Made by a program: the position numbers and the translations under genes. From Clostridium sp. DL-VIII (GTDB lineage Bacteria > Bacillota > Clostridia > Clostridiales > Clostridiaceae), in contig NZ_CM001240.1 in the NCBI RefSeq assembly GCF_000230835.1, positions 265,001 to 329,000 of the forward strand: a stretch of 64,000 bases of DNA. Direction: 5' to 3'. The notes beneath the pieces were generated by a model that saw only the letters and a program-made list of their open reading frames with translations, did not search any database and was not told where the DNA came from. Within the stretch, counting starts at the first letter, position 1. The number at the start of each line of letters is the position of its first letter. Below are positions 48,401 through 55,897 of the stretch, one piece after another.

Positions 48401-48586
48401 TTACCACAAACAGGAGTGGTCGATTATGCAACATGGTATAAGATATCAGATGTTTATGTTGGGGTAACAAGACTAGCAGAACTAAATACTACAGAATCAA
48501 GCAGGGGATGGTCTTTAAATGAGTTTATGCCACCAATAATACCTGAATTAGACAATAAGAGAGGAATACCTAAATTTTATTATTAG
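45404..48586 (+). CDS. Subtilase (Csp-like) fused to a SpoIID-like, peptidoglycan-binding protein
   Basis: A 1060-aa protein. Residues 1-110 resemble the propeptide of Csp-type proteases. The S8 domain (about 120-570) has an intact triad: Asp133 (FVDSGID), His191 (GHGTHVAG) and Ser499 (GTSMAAP). About 620-720 is a carboxypeptidase-regulatory-like fold (KIQCFRGEDYIPIDNAKITVRG). About 785-935 is a SpoIID-like domain (VPFKDYIKNVASCEIYSTW; CPQWLSQWG). About 945-1020 is a PG_binding_1 domain (IGSSGPDVRTIQGQL). The last three parts alone form a known clostridial protein type; here they are joined to the protease. No signal peptide is visible, so spore or coat localisation is plausible. No frameshift is seen. 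Confidence 0.87.
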   Translation: MAELQREVPSKVDASIGLLTNVPKAILDEIGFKYQNQGNNLELTILYRDTPEQTRVFVEGLGGTFTDLGFNFAIVNIPRDKLDQLSLSNTIQYIELPKSLYEQDEESNRVSCILDLPSNFAVSGEGILVGFVDSGIDYTHPAFMNTEGTTRIEYIYDLSIGGNIYNKQTINEAIKSSDPFSIVPSRDDTGHGTHVAGIACGGGRINQMYKGVAPSASIAMVKASRGAAALSSQILQGIKFLIDRSKELNLPLVISLSLSTNDGAHDGSSILEQYIRTIENLERVSIVIAAGNEGDAGHHVGGELSKTQRAIFNISSDEKSVVMNLYKPILPNIAISIINPTGQSSGNVTIQEGYIQGAIGRDRYDIYVAGPKPFELNSEIKVILSARSDFLAEGVWTLEINVLNEYLGIYSIWLPVLEGLNPKTRFLEPNQYNTLGIPATVDNIIAVGSYNYRTNNLSSFSGRGAQNQGNLVRPDLAAPGEGILGPVPGGGYDTKTGTSMAAPQVAGICALMMQWGIVKGNDPYLFGQRLKYYLLRGAKRRRTDVTYPNPLWGYGEVCALNSFNSLQSDLSGILTRKNTNQRNMLVINTITDKYNILRKNIKRKVMENTSSGNAMQNTGMLKIQCFRGEDYIPIDNAKITVRGTSVSENAKAIELVTDSVGLTQVIDLAAPPLEYSLNENSNQIPYSLYDITIERSGFRPIAIKGCQVFPTQVAYQICNLEASSGRGDMRQEIIDIQPNTLNGNYPPKIPEEVDKPVPPPTSGVVLSQVVVPEYIIVHQGGPNDPSAPNYKVPFKDYIKNVASCEIYSTWNNSALRANIFCIISFTLNRIFTEWYRGKGKNFDITSSTAYDHAFNYGRNIYDSISQIVDEIFSTYVRRTGKKQPLFTQYCDGKSVTCPQWLSQWGSQGLAQQGMVPFDILKHYYGDDIELVTAEKVSGSPQSYPGQELTIGSSGPDVRTIQGQLNRIARNYPLIPKQAEDGQYTQKTADAVKTFQQIFTLPQTGVVDYATWYKISDVYVGVTRLAELNTTESSRGWSLNEFMPPIIPELDNKRGIPKFYY

Positions 48587-48593
48587 AGAGATA

Positions 48594-48629
48594 AAAAATA
48601 GTAGACCAATTATGGACTGCTATTTTTTT
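48594..48629. terminator. Bidirectional terminator between the subtilase and the radical SAM gene
   Basis: AAAAATAGTAG pairs with CTGCTATTTTT (one G-T), with inner pairing. Its T run overlaps the 3' end of the minus-strand gene. Confidence 0.75.
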
Positions 48630-49603
48630 ACTCCCTCAAGATTAAAATCAGGAATATAAGAGATATTATTTGTTCCATCATCTTGAATAAATCCATTTTT
48701 GACACCAAGGTCTAAGGCGTAATTAATTAAACTATCATAAAGCTTGGGATTAAGAGGTTTATTTATTTCAGGATAATTACAAGCTTTAAACATAGGCACA
48801 TATTGGTTCATTAAACTTATATAAACATTATCGCCATATCTATTATAAATGCAGTCAACTACTTTCTTAGAATCAAAAAGAAGTCCAGGAAGCATTAGAT
48901 GCCGTATAATAACCCCTTTCATTATAAGCCCAGCTTCATTAAATACTGGTTTTCCAACTTGCCGTAACATCTCATCTATTATCTTTAGTACGTTAGAAGA
49001 ATAATTCTTAGCATTAGAATATTTAAAAGCATATTTATCGTTAAAGTATTTAAAGTCTGGAAGGTAAACATCAATGTATCCATCTAGTAACTTTATAGTT
49101 TCAATAGAGTCATAGGTATTAGTATTATATAGAATAGGTATAGTTAAGTTATTCTTTTTGGCGATTTTTAGAGCTTCTATAATTTGAGGAACATAGTGTG
49201 TTGGAGTAACTAAATTTATGTTATTTGCTCCTTTTTCTTGAAGCTCTAAAAATATTTCTGAAAGCCTCTCAATAGATACTTCCATACCTATGACAGAAGA
49301 CTCATTTTTAAAGTTTTGATTTTTTAAACTGTCAGAAGTACAAAGAGAAAATTCTTCTTTTTCAGTTCCTTGACTTATATTGTAATTTTGGCAGAATACG
49401 CAGTTTAGATTGCAATGAGAAAAAAATACAGTGCCTGAGCCTTTTTCCTGGGAAATAGGAGGCTCTTCCCAGAGGTGTAAAGAAGCTCGGGCAAGTTTTA
49501 CTTTATTTGAAGCTTTACAAAATCCAATTTGCTCAGCATTTCTATTAATTTTACAGTTTCTATAACAAAGAGTACATTCATCTAATAAATTTAAATAGTT
49601 CAT
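48620..49603 (-). CDS. Radical SAM protein, PflA-like activating enzyme family
   Basis: A 327-aa protein. The radical SAM cluster motif is CNLNCVFC (about residues 64-71; CxxxCxxC). The N-terminus has a second Cys-rich segment ECTLCYRNCKINR. GVIIRHLMLPG (about 230) is shared with YgiQ/PflX-type proteins. It probably generates a 5'-deoxyadenosyl radical to activate a glycyl radical or similar enzyme; the partner is unknown. It has its own start region before the YkvI-like gene. Confidence 0.85.
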   Translation of the reverse strand: MNYLNLLDECTLCYRNCKINRNAEQIGFCKASNKVKLARASLHLWEEPPISQEKGSGTVFFSHCNLNCVFCQNYNISQGTEKEEFSLCTSDSLKNQNFKNESSVIGMEVSIERLSEIFLELQEKGANNINLVTPTHYVPQIIEALKIAKKNNLTIPILYNTNTYDSIETIKLLDGYIDVYLPDFKYFNDKYAFKYSNAKNYSSNVLKIIDEMLRQVGKPVFNEAGLIMKGVIIRHLMLPGLLFDSKKVVDCIYNRYGDNVYISLMNQYVPMFKACNYPEINKPLNPKLYDSLINYALDLGVKNGFIQDDGTNNISYIPDFNLEGVKK

Positions 49604-49659
49604 TTATATCAAATCCTTTATGGTAATTATTAAATAATATTATAAAAAGTATACCATAT

Positions 49660-50745
49660 TTATTTCACGGAGTGAGATTTATTGGATCTGAAAAAGTCTT
49701 TTTTATGTTTAAAAAAGAATATTATGCACTGGCATATGAAAATTAGGCTTAATAATCCAAACATAGGATATAACTTAGTTATAAGATTTCCAAAGCCTAG
49801 TTGAGAGATTAAAAGTGCAAAAATTATAACTACAAATATAGCTTTTTTAAATTCAATATTAAATGTTTTGTTCAAAGTTTTACTTATTGAATATATATCT
49901 GAGACTTCAGTGGAAAACATCTCTAGCCAAATAATTACAAGTAGCAAAGCTTGAATTAGATTGCCAAATCTATTTGCTACAAAAAGCAAGGGTATTTCAT
50001 AGTTATATATATAAGGTTGATTAACCGTTAATAATAAATTAATCATTAGGCAAAGTATTGTAAGGCCAATAGCCCCGACTATTACTCCAATAATCATAAT
50101 CTTACTTTTCTTCATTTGTGTACTAAGAGGAACTAAAACTCCAGATGCTGAAAGTGTATTATAGCCTGCATATAATATTGTGGAAACGAGAATTCCTGAT
50201 CTTTTAGGCTGAAAACTTGCTATATTAGTAAATGAAACTGCATCCTTACAAAATGAAAAGTATAGAATTGTGATAAGCGTAATGGTAAAAATTAATCCAG
50301 GAACAATAAAAGAGTTAACTTCGATTAAGCCTTCAGTATCTCTAAGTAAAAAAAATACAGCAATTAAAATCATAAGTAATGACCCAATTATCTTTGGTAT
50401 TCCAAAGAATTGATGAATTAGAGCTCCACTGCCAGCAAGTATTATAGAAGCACTAGAAATAAGAAATAAAGTAGTTATAAGTCCTGTGAATTTTCCAAAT
50501 ATATTAGGACTTATTATATTCATAACATCACTATATGAATTAAGATTATAATTAACGCTTATTCTTGAGATTATAGAATTTATTAAAATGTAAAAAATGC
50601 CACAGCCTATGATACCTAAAAAGCTTGCAATTCCATATTGAGTAAAGAATTCTGTGATTTCTTTTCCAGAAGCAAGTCCAGCTCCAACGATTGTACCAAT
50701 AAATACTGTAGCAACTTGAAAAATTTTGATTAATTCGTTTTTCAA
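49660..50745 (-). CDS. YkvI family membrane protein (APC-superfamily transporter)
   Basis: A 361-aa protein with about ten membrane helices. The start FQVATVFIGTIVGAGLASGKEITEFF (about residues 9-34) with its broken glycine-rich helix is the YkvI hallmark of the APC superfamily. The substrate is unknown. It is followed 57 bp later by the radical SAM gene on the same strand, so the two may be co-transcribed. Confidence 0.85.
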   Translation of the reverse strand: MKNELIKIFQVATVFIGTIVGAGLASGKEITEFFTQYGIASFLGIIGCGIFYILINSIISRISVNYNLNSYSDVMNIISPNIFGKFTGLITTLFLISSASIILAGSGALIHQFFGIPKIIGSLLMILIAVFFLLRDTEGLIEVNSFIVPGLIFTITLITILYFSFCKDAVSFTNIASFQPKRSGILVSTILYAGYNTLSASGVLVPLSTQMKKSKIMIIGVIVGAIGLTILCLMINLLLTVNQPYIYNYEIPLLFVANRFGNLIQALLLVIIWLEMFSTEVSDIYSISKTLNKTFNIEFKKAIFVVIIFALLISQLGFGNLITKLYPMFGLLSLIFICQCIIFFFKHKKDFFRSNKSHSVK

Positions 50746-50904
50746 TATTTATCCCCCTAAAGAATATTACTTGTATAATATATAAGGTTTACTTTTAATT
50801 TATTCTATAAATTATATTATTGGTTAACAATTTATGATTAAAAGTTAACATGTATAGCTAATGGAAAGGAAATGAATAACTATTACTAAAAGTCTGAAAA
50901 GTAT

Positions 50905-50940
50905 CTAATGTACATTTCGTAATTAAAAATGTACAATTAG
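50905..50940. repeat. Inverted repeat between divergent YkvI and YhcC genes
   Basis: CTAAT-GTACATTT pairs with AAATGTAC-A-ATTAG, an almost perfect repeat of about 13 bp per arm. It lies between divergent genes, so an operator role is possible. Confidence 0.5.
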
Positions 50941-51026
50941 TTTGGAAATATATTTTATTATGTTTAAGATATATGTAATTACAACGATTCGTGATTAAAA
51001 ATCATTATTATAGGTTCGGAGGTCTT

Positions 51027-51959
51027 ATGGATAATTTTTGGAATGGTAAAAGATATCACAGTTTAAATTATTTTTTAAGAAATAAATTTGGAGAAAAAGT
51101 ATTCAAAATCTCTTTGGATGGAGGTTTTTCATGTCCTAATAGAGATGGAAAGATAAGTAGTGGAGGATGCCTTTTCTGCAGTGAAAGAGGTTCAGGAGAT
51201 TATGCTGGAAATAGAGAATTATCTATTACAAAGCAATTTAATGATATAAAAGAAATGATGGCACAGAAGTGGAAGAATGGGAAATATATAGCTTATTTTC
51301 AGGCATATACAAATACTTATGCACCTGTTCAAGAATTAAGAAGAAAATATGACGAAGCATTGAAGCAGGAGGGAGTTGTAGCCATTGCAATAGCTACAAG
51401 ACCAGATTGTTTAGATAATGATGTACTGGATTTATTAGAGGAGATAAACAATAAAGTTTACCTTTGGATAGAGCTTGGGCTTCAGACTTGCAATGATAAA
51501 ACGGCTAAGATAATAAATAGAGGATATGAATTACAGGTTTTTGAAAATGCTATGAAGAAATTAAAAGAAAGAAATATTGATGTAGTGGTTCACGATATTC
51601 TAGGATTGCCAGGCGAAACTAAGGAAGATATGCTAAAGACAATAGATTATATTTCTCATTCTGGGGCCAAAGGAATAAAGTTACATCTACTACATCTAAT
51701 GAAGTATACTCCAATGGTAAAATTATATGAAACGGGCAAGCTAGGATTTTTATCTCAAGAGGATTACATTGAATTGATTATAAAGGGTATAACTCTTCTT
51801 CCTAAGGATATGGTGGTTCATAGGCTTACAGGAGATGCCCCTAGAAGTCTCTTAATTGGTCCCATGTGGAGCCTAAAAAAATGGGAAGTTTTGAATTCAA
51901 TAGATAAAGCGTTAGAAGAAAATGAATTATGGCAAGGAAAAAATTATAGGGAGATATGA
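51027..51959 (+). CDS. YhcC/TIGR01212 family radical SAM protein
   Basis: About 310 aa from ATG 51027, which has GGAGG four bases upstream; an earlier start at 50991 lacks a site. SCPNRDGKISSGGCLFC holds the family's unusual Cys spacing. IATRPDCL, ELGLQTCND and HLLHLMKYTPM match YhcC. The function is not known; a tRNA or cofactor modification role is often proposed. The gene overlaps comB by 4 bp. Confidence 0.9.
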   Translation: MDNFWNGKRYHSLNYFLRNKFGEKVFKISLDGGFSCPNRDGKISSGGCLFCSERGSGDYAGNRELSITKQFNDIKEMMAQKWKNGKYIAYFQAYTNTYAPVQELRRKYDEALKQEGVVAIAIATRPDCLDNDVLDLLEEINNKVYLWIELGLQTCNDKTAKIINRGYELQVFENAMKKLKERNIDVVVHDILGLPGETKEDMLKTIDYISHSGAKGIKLHLLHLMKYTPMVKLYETGKLGFLSQEDYIELIIKGITLLPKDMVVHRLTGDAPRSLLIGPMWSLKKWEVLNSIDKALEENELWQGKNYREI

Positions 51960-52675
51960 CGATTATGAAAATAGATATTATAATATCAGCTGATGATATA
52001 AAAGAGAGTAAAATAAAAGACAAAATAGTTGTTGTAATTGATATGTTTAGAGCAACCTCTGTAATAATTACAGCTTTAAACAATGGCTGTAAAGAAGTCA
52101 TTCCTTATTTAACAATTGAGGAGACGTTAGAAGAAGCTAGAAAGCTTGGGAGAGAAGATTATATTTTAGGAGGAGAACGAAGAGCTGTTAAAATAGATGG
52201 ATTTGATTTATCAAACTCTCCACTTGAATATACAAAAAATAATGTTGAAAATAAAACGGTATTTTTAACTACAACAAATGGAACAAAAACGCTTACAAAG
52301 TCTAAATCTGCCAAAAGGATACTTATAGGTGCTATGATAAATGCAAAAGCAGTAGCTAATAATCTAATGAAGATAAATGAAGATGTAGTAATTATAAATG
52401 CAGGAACAAATGGCAATTTTTCAATGGACGATTATATTTGCAGTGGATATATAATTAATGAAATATTAAAAGATGATAAAAGTATTGAACTTACAGATAT
52501 AGCTCGAACAGCTAATATTATATATGAAGAGAATGTGGATATAATGAGTTATGTAAAACAAGCAACACATTATTCGGTTATGAAGTCTTTAGAATTAGAT
52601 AATGATATTGAGTATTGTGTTAAAAAAAGTATTGTAAATATAGTTCCAGAATATAAAAATGATAGGATTCAATAA
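51956..52675 (+). CDS. comB: 2-phosphosulfolactate phosphatase (ComB)
   Basis: A 239-aa ComB-family protein. IVVVIDMFRATSVIITAL (about residues 24-41), YILGGERRAVKIDGFDLSNSP (about 69) and FLTTTNGTKTL are the family signatures. ComB dephosphorylates 2-phosphosulfolactate in coenzyme M or sulfolactate synthesis; in Clostridium the pathway role is unclear. ATG 51956 overlaps the previous stop, and ATG 51965 is an alternative with GGGAGA ten bases upstream. Confidence 0.88.
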   Translation: MTIMKIDIIISADDIKESKIKDKIVVVIDMFRATSVIITALNNGCKEVIPYLTIEETLEEARKLGREDYILGGERRAVKIDGFDLSNSPLEYTKNNVENKTVFLTTTNGTKTLTKSKSAKRILIGAMINAKAVANNLMKINEDVVIINAGTNGNFSMDDYICSGYIINEILKDDKSIELTDIARTANIIYEENVDIMSYVKQATHYSVMKSLELDNDIEYCVKKSIVNIVPEYKNDRIQ

Positions 52676-52754
52676 TTATAAATGTAACTATAAAAAATCG
52701 ATAGCTGAATGGTATGTGTAATATATTTGGAAATATGATATTACGCCTATAAAA

Positions 52755-52791
52755 TTAAAGACTTAGGTAATTAATGTACCTAAGTCTTTAA
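52755..52791. terminator. Bidirectional terminator between comB and the BFD-like gene
   Basis: TTAAAGACTTAGGTA pairs perfectly with TACCTAAGTCTTTAA, placed between convergent genes. Confidence 0.85.
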
Positions 52792-52796
52792 AATAA

Positions 52797-53009
52797 CTAG
52801 CTTTCATATTGTTTTAATAATTCGTATATTCGTGGAGAACAATTTTTTCCTTTACACGAACCACTTCCAGCACCTGTAGCTTCTTGAACTTCTTTCACAG
52901 TAGAAGCACCATTTCTAATGGCTTCTTTTATTTTAGCACGAGTAATAAGCTTGCAGGTACAAGTTTTAGTTAATTTATCTAAAATATCTTTATTCAAGTT
53001 ATTATCCAT
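52797..53009 (-). CDS. BFD-like [2Fe-2S]-binding protein
   Basis: A 70-aa protein. CTCKLITRAKIKEAIRNGA...GAGSGSCKGKNC gives Cys-x-Cys and Cys-x4-Cys, the BFD-like cluster site. It is similar to the C-terminal domain of the GlpA-like protein at 2201-3598. It is probably an electron carrier. AAGGAG precedes the ATG. Confidence 0.88.
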   Translation of the reverse strand: MDNNLNKDILDKLTKTCTCKLITRAKIKEAIRNGASTVKEVQEATGAGSGSCKGKNCSPRIYELLKQYES

Positions 53010-53111
53010 ATATAATCTCCTTAAAGCAATTTAATTTTAAATAATTAAATCACTTTATTGAGGAATGGTCAATAGATATTTTTAAATAATATATAGTATA
53101 AATATAAACTG

Positions 53112-53921
53112 TTAATATTTAGTTCCAAATAATCGCCCTAGAAAACTTTGCTTTGACTTTTGTGAAGCTATTTCTTCCTGAACATAATAGGCACGTTCAA
53201 TTATATTTTTAAATCTTTTAATCTCATCTGCTAAATTTTTCCCATTAGTAACAAATGATTCATTTAAGTTCTTTAACTGAGAATTAACATTATTTTCGAA
53301 TGAAACTCTATTATCTATTAATGTATTGACTTTTTCAGATAGTTCACTATAAGAATCCATAGCCACATTTGTATTAAATTTAAAGTCTATGTAATCTTTA
53401 ATTTCATTTATTATACTATTTTTAAAGATATCCAGTTGCTTATTCTGTTCTTTTATAATTGATTCTATAATTTGTTGTATAATTAACTCATTACTTTCAT
53501 CAATTTTATTAGATAAATAGTCTTTAACATTATTGATTTTCTCACTTTCTAATTCTATAACTGAAGAGATAATTTCTTTAGCTGATAGTGAGTTATCTTC
53601 TTTTACTTCTAATAAATCTTGAATATCCAAAGGTAATTCTTCACAATACTTTTGAACTTCTTTGATAGACATACCTTTATTTTTTAAATTTATCAAGAAT
53701 TCAAGCTTGTCAACATCTTTATTTGTATATCTAAATTCCTTATTAGATATTTCTATTTTTAAGATGTTATCAAAAACATTAGTATAATATCGTATGCTGC
53801 TATCCTCTTCCCCTAATAAATCAGCTACCTGACTTAGAGAATAGTATAAAATATCTCCTCTTCTTTTGTTTTGCATAATATTTTCATCTTGAATATCTAA
53901 AGTGTTAGTTTCAGAATTCAT
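53112..53921 (-). CDS. MerR-like HTH protein with long coiled coil (TubY-like candidate)
   Basis: A 269-aa protein. Residues about 26-95 form a MerR-type HTH: YSLSQVADLLGEEDSSIRYYTN...FRYTNKDVDKLEFLINLKNKGMSIKEVQKY. Residues about 105-245 are helical and coiled-coil-like. The C-terminal end KSKQSFLGRLFGTKY is short, basic and amphipathic, possibly a membrane or partner-binding tail. It is divergent from the tubulin-like gene across 290 bp. A MerR-like coiled-coil protein (TubY) accompanies TubZ in clostridial phages, so a similar pairing is suggested; sequence homology is not proven. The ribosome site (AAGGGG) is distant from the ATG. Confidence 0.72.
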   Translation of the reverse strand: MNSETNTLDIQDENIMQNKRRGDILYYSLSQVADLLGEEDSSIRYYTNVFDNILKIEISNKEFRYTNKDVDKLEFLINLKNKGMSIKEVQKYCEELPLDIQDLLEVKEDNSLSAKEIISSVIELESEKINNVKDYLSNKIDESNELIIQQIIESIIKEQNKQLDIFKNSIINEIKDYIDFKFNTNVAMDSYSELSEKVNTLIDNRVSFENNVNSQLKNLNESFVTNGKNLADEIKRFKNIIERAYYVQEEIASQKSKQSFLGRLFGTKY

Positions 53922-54211
53922 AATTATCGTAAATCCCCTTTCTATACGATTGAAATTAGCTTTGATAAAAAATAAATTACGTTAAAAGTAGAAAGTATTA
54001 TATTAAAATTAACTTAATTATAATACAATTTATAATAAAAAGGATTAAATTTTTATATTTTTCTTTTAATATTGTCACAATTGGTATAAAATTATAATGT
54101 TAGGAAGAATTTTCCCGAACAATACTATTATATAATAAGGTCCAATATTAAAGAATAAAAATTTTAAATTATTTTATAAATTATAGATAATAATGAATAG
54201 GGGGATTAATT

Positions 54212-55258
54212 ATGGAAAAGAGCAAAATGTTATTAGTTGCCCTTGGGCAAGGTGCTGGAAATATAGTAGACGGATTATTAAGTAAAAATAAAAGCTATAA
54301 TGGATTATTTTTTAATAGCAGCTTATCAGATATAAAACCATTAAAAAATGCCAATATAGATAAAAACGTATACCTATATCCAGGAACTGATGGTTCAGGA
54401 AGGGATAGAAGTAAGTCAAAAGAGATGATAAAGGACAATGCAAATGCAGTAGGAACTTTATTAAGAAAATTTCCTCAAACAGAAGTTATGGTTGTTTTTA
54501 CAAGTATGGCAGGAGGAACAGGGTCTGGTGCAGTTAAAACTTTTATACAAGTAGCATCAGCAGCTATTCCATCTACAAAAATAAATGTAGTAGCAATTTT
54601 ACCAAGCTTACAAGAAGATCAATTATCATTCACAAACGCAATTGAGTGCTGGAATGATATTAATAGTGTAATCAATTTAATCAGTGATATTAAATTTGTT
54701 GATAATAATAAAAGAAATACATATAAAGAAGTTAACAATGAAGTAGTAGAAAGCTTAGATTTAGCATATAATTTGATGGGAATTCATATTGATGGTAACA
54801 TTGATAAGAAAGATTCATTCAGAATAAACACAGCTAATGGTGCTGGACTTGTTTTAAAATTATATGATGGATTAAAAGATGCGAAAACAGCTATAGACTT
54901 AGCTATAAAGAATAGTGTATTTGCACAACCAGACATGTATGATTGTGATTACTTAGGGATAAATGTAAAGGTAGATGGATATGATCCAAATGAGATTTCT
55001 AAGTGTTTCGAAGTTTATAAAAGTACATATATGACATATAATAATGCATTTAATACAGTTGTTCTTGGAGGTTGCGAAATACCTACTGAATCAATTAAAT
55101 TAATAAAAATGGCATTAGATGACAAGAATAAAAGAAAACAATCAAGAGATAGAAGAAAAAGTATTATTATAGATTTTGATGACAATATGGAACAAAGAGA
55201 TGAAAGCACAGGATCACATTCATATGATTCTGATGAATTAGAATTTTCTTTTGAATAA
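54212..55258 (+). CDS. Tubulin/FtsZ superfamily GTPase, TubZ-like, chromosomal
   Basis: A 348-aa protein. The N-terminal nucleotide loop is ALGQGAGNIVD (residues 10-20). The tubulin signature loop is SMAGGTGSG (98-106), where FtsZ has GGGTGTG. DGSGRDR (60-66) lies at the expected T3 loop, and PDMYDCDYLG near the T7 catalytic loop offers acidic residues. The C-terminal 45 residues are a basic patch (KRKQSRDRRKS) followed by an acidic tail. The protein is shorter than FtsZ and clearly divergent. It probably forms filaments that move a plasmid, phage or chromosomal site, or a membrane-linked structure. AGGGGG precedes the ATG, and a terminator follows directly. Confidence 0.8.
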   Translation: MEKSKMLLVALGQGAGNIVDGLLSKNKSYNGLFFNSSLSDIKPLKNANIDKNVYLYPGTDGSGRDRSKSKEMIKDNANAVGTLLRKFPQTEVMVVFTSMAGGTGSGAVKTFIQVASAAIPSTKINVVAILPSLQEDQLSFTNAIECWNDINSVINLISDIKFVDNNKRNTYKEVNNEVVESLDLAYNLMGIHIDGNIDKKDSFRINTANGAGLVLKLYDGLKDAKTAIDLAIKNSVFAQPDMYDCDYLGINVKVDGYDPNEISKCFEVYKSTYMTYNNAFNTVVLGGCEIPTESIKLIKMALDDKNKRKQSRDRRKSIIIDFDDNMEQRDESTGSHSYDSDELEFSFE

Positions 55259-55287
55259 AATATAACTAATATTATTAAGAATCAATC

Positions 55288-55332
55288 AGGGAGATGTTAC
55301 AGAAATTAAGCACAAGTAACCTCTCTTTTTTG
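55288..55332 (+). terminator. Terminator after the tubulin-like gene
   Basis: GGGAG-A-TGTTAC pairs with GTAAC-CTCTC and is followed by six T residues. Confidence 0.8.
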
Positions 55333-55454
55333 CTGTTAAAAGAAGCAGCACATATATTTAAAATAGTTATCTTAACAGACATATTAAAACAAAATGAAGC
55401 TAGGAATTCACTAGGAATTGACATTTATAAGTCGGTAATATATAATAAATGAGA

Positions 55455-55720
55455 TAAAAGACTATGATTAGGAAAAGTATCTTAAGATATTATTTTTAGA
55501 GAGTAGCTGTTTGGTGTAAAGCTATAATAAATCTTAGAGAAAATCACCTAGGAGTTGGAGACTGAAAGGCGAGATTAGCCAAATAAGTTATCACGTAACA
55601 GCCTGCGTTAAAGGATTGAGTATGTATGTACTTGAAATAAAACATTTAATTTATTATTAAGTGTTAACCTTAGGTGGTTCGCGAATTCAACTTCGTCCTG
55701 TAGGATGGAGTTTTTTTTAT
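55455..55720 (+). promoter_or_regulatory. T-box riboswitch (Ile) of ileS
   Basis: Stem I begins near 55470 (AGGAAAAGTATC). The specifier ATC (Ile, 55543-55545) is followed by ACCTAGGAG. The T-box AGGTGGTTCGCG (55672-55683) holds TGGT, complementary to an Ile tRNA end with A73. A terminator (55689-55718, CTTCGTCCT/AGGATGGAG plus eight T) follows. Uncharged tRNA-Ile should stabilise the antiterminator and raise ileS expression. From 55721 to 55897 the leader shows no gene. Confidence 0.9.
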
Positions 55721-55897
55721 TTTCAAAATCAGTAATGGAATTTTTGAAGTCTATAAAGGACTAATAAAATATAAAATTGGAAAGTATAAAGTTAATGTTT
55801 AGTAATTGATAGAATTTTGGATACTAAGTAATTTTATTCTTAATTGTGCACTGTTAATTGTTAACTATTAACTGAATAAAGGAAAGGGGAATTTTTA

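Noticed and set aside
50905..50940. Terminator for YkvI or YhcC genes
   Set aside because: It lies between the starts of divergent genes, where a terminator makes no sense; it is kept as a repeat only.
54212..55258. Housekeeping FtsZ
   Set aside because: The signature loop, length and C-terminal tail differ from FtsZ, and no dcw cluster genes are near.
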